A program made the translations under genes and the position numbers. Shown here piece by piece: positions 46,052 through 47,110 of a stretch of DNA of 47,110 nucleotides. Each line of letters begins with the position of its first letter. Within the stretch, counting starts at the first letter, position 1. The notes beneath the pieces were generated by a model. It worked only from the letters and a program-made list of their open reading frames with translations. It was not told the origin of the DNA and did no database searches. Source of the stretch: a virus; the IMG/VR virus record IMGVR_UViG_3300018414_000010, positions 1 to 47,110 of that record. One strand, written 5' to 3'.

Positions 46052-47110
46052 TTACATCCCGGTTGCGCGGTAGACCGCATAAGGACGTTTTAGCAGAACG
46101 CCAGCCGTTGCCATACCGAAATCTTCGACATAAGCCTTGATTTCCTTGTCCGAGCCGATCATTAGGAATTTGGCTGGAACGAGTTGGGCGAAGGTGCGGC
46201 GATCATCGGTTGATGCATCTTCGGTGTTTGGACCGACCACATCGGCGTAAACATAGGCCACGTTCAGGCCGCCGTTGGCACCGACGAATTCAGGAACGGC
46301 CAGGATGCGGACATTCTTGTAAGTGGTGTCCAGCCATTCCTGAACCGAGTTACCGAAAGTAGAAACAGTTGAGAGATAGCCGACCGAGTTGATGCCCAGC
46401 ATAAAGGTCATCTGATCTTTGGAAGGATTGATCAAACCTTTCGAGGAAATCCTGACACCTTCAAAGAAGGATCGGATATCAGCAACGATTTCCAGATATG
46501 TCTTGTTCGCCCAGAGCGGGGAAGCAGCGGCACCGTTCGGAACCGTGACATAGGCTGGAAGGTTTGGATCATTGAGAAGGCCATAGGTGCGGGCATTGGC
46601 GGCGTTGTAGCCGTTGAAGCCGATAGAGTTACGCAGGATATTCAGGGCCAGAGTAGCGGCGTTCCGTTTTGTGGTCGCAGCATCGATGTTGACGCGGCCA
46701 TAACGCAGGTTTTCAAGGAAGCCGACGCGCATGCCTTCTTCGAAGCGAACGTTTGTACGGCGTTCGAAGTTGTTCGTGAAGCTGGACAGCGGGACGTTGT
46801 TATAATCGCCGTATGGCTGAGCGCGGCCAGTCATTTCGAGGATGTTTTGGATCAGTTCTTCATCTTCGAAAGCACCGACAGTCTGGATACCAATGGCCTC
46901 ATCAATAAGCTGCGGTGCGGTAGTGATCGCCACGAAACCAGGAAGCCATGTTTGCAGAAACTGAACAGGAACGCCAAGCGAACCGGCCAGGACTTGGCCT
47001 TGAATGGCATCCATACCCATATGCATGGCCATGTCGCGGACCTTTTCAGAGTCCAGACCGATACCGATTCCCGGCAGGTCATCCATCGCCGCAAAGTCTT
47101 CGGCGGTGTC
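46052..47110 (-). CDS. Major capsid protein (DUF2184-type), C-terminal part
   Basis: Together with 1-186 this encodes the 373-residue coat protein. GVPVQFLQTWLPGFVAITTA and IDEAIGIQTVGAFEDEELIQ near the N-terminus, FERRTNVRFEEGMRVGFLEN, and the closing LLKRPYAVYRATGM match the DUF2184 capsid family, an HK97-fold protein. Neighbours (cement, protease/scaffold, adaptor) agree. The gene continues across the window edge. Confidence 0.93.
   Translation of the reverse strand, partial: DTAEDFAAMDDLPGIGIGLDSEKVRDMAMHMGMDAIQGQVLAGSLGVPVQFLQTWLPGFVAITTAPQLIDEAIGIQTVGAFEDEELIQNILEMTGRAQPYGDYNNVPLSSFTNNFERRTNVRFEEGMRVGFLENLRYGRVNIDAATTKRNAATLALNILRNSIGFNGYNAANARTYGLLNDPNLPAYVTVPNGAAASPLWANKTYLEIVADIRSFFEGVRISSKGLINPSKDQMTFMLGINSVGYLSTVSTFGNSVQEWLDTTYKNVRILAVPEFVGANGGLNVAYVYADVVGPNTEDASTDDRRTFAQLVPAKFLMIGSDKEIKAYVEDFGMATAGVLLKRPYAVYRATGM
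46988..47110. repeat. Direct terminal repeat, right copy
   Basis: Exact copy of bases 1-123 within the capsid gene; see the left copy. The open reading frame continues through it from one window end to the other. Confidence 0.95.

Noticed and set aside
1-47110. CRISPR arrays, insertion sequences, transposase or integrase genes
   Set aside because: No regularly spaced repeats were noticed, and none of the protein frames shows a DDE transposase, tyrosine or serine recombinase signature.

Overview
The window looks like one complete tailed-phage genome, opened inside its major capsid gene. Bases 1-123 are repeated exactly at 46988-47110. The capsid gene runs off the left edge and continues in frame from the right edge, so the unique sequence is about 46,987 bp, circular or terminally redundant in this assembly. 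The virion genes (DUF3383 tail sheath, tail tube, baseplate J, gp25/W-like wedge, spike, DUF1073 portal, DUF2184 capsid, PBSX-type terminase) describe a contractile-tailed (myovirus morphotype) phage of the general Obolenskvirus-like gene order. The host is probably an alphaproteobacterium. This is inferred from an XRE regulator of the alphaproteobacterial type, a DUF5681 small-terminase-like protein and a GapR/DUF2312-like protein; it is not proven.

Layout: four transcription units meet at two divergent control regions and two convergent terminators. (L2) The long leftward late unit starts near 11.7 kb. It carries a DUF1376 replication-type protein, small genes, two DNA methyltransferases, terminase, portal, head morphogenesis, protease/scaffold and cement genes. 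It then crosses the circle junction into capsid, neck, sheath, tube, frameshifted assembly chaperone, tape measure, baseplate, fibres and lysis genes, ending at 27.4 kb. (R1) A rightward unit from 12.1 to 16.8 kb holds about 17 small, tightly overlapping genes, an XRE regulator and an odd tRNA-Leu-like gene. (L1) A short leftward unit from 18.85 to 16.89 kb holds a repressor-like HTH protein, a GapR-like protein, RusA resolvase and a cold-shock protein. (R2) A rightward unit from 19.0 to 27.3 kb holds a coiled-coil protein, a YqaJ-type exonuclease, a RecT annealing protein, then many small accessory genes including a Lar-like anti-restriction protein.

The DNA-metabolism set is recombination (exonuclease, RecT, RusA) plus a DUF1376 protein. 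I see no DNA polymerase, primase, helicase or integrase. Regulation seems unusually readable. A family of short boxes with core (A/G)TTGCT(A/G), as AATTGCTGAA or TTGCTATTTT, recurs at five control regions, inside or next to sigma70-like promoters. The small HTH protein encoded between two of them is the natural candidate to bind there, and its own promoter places its start codon almost at the transcription start.

Most notable observations: the tRNA-Leu-like gene whose anticodon loop appears to carry about 48 extra bases with their own hairpin; the shared operator-like boxes; two apparently leaderless genes; the phage GapR-like protein with its own promoter and terminator; and a T7 slippery site giving a -1 frameshifted tail assembly chaperone.
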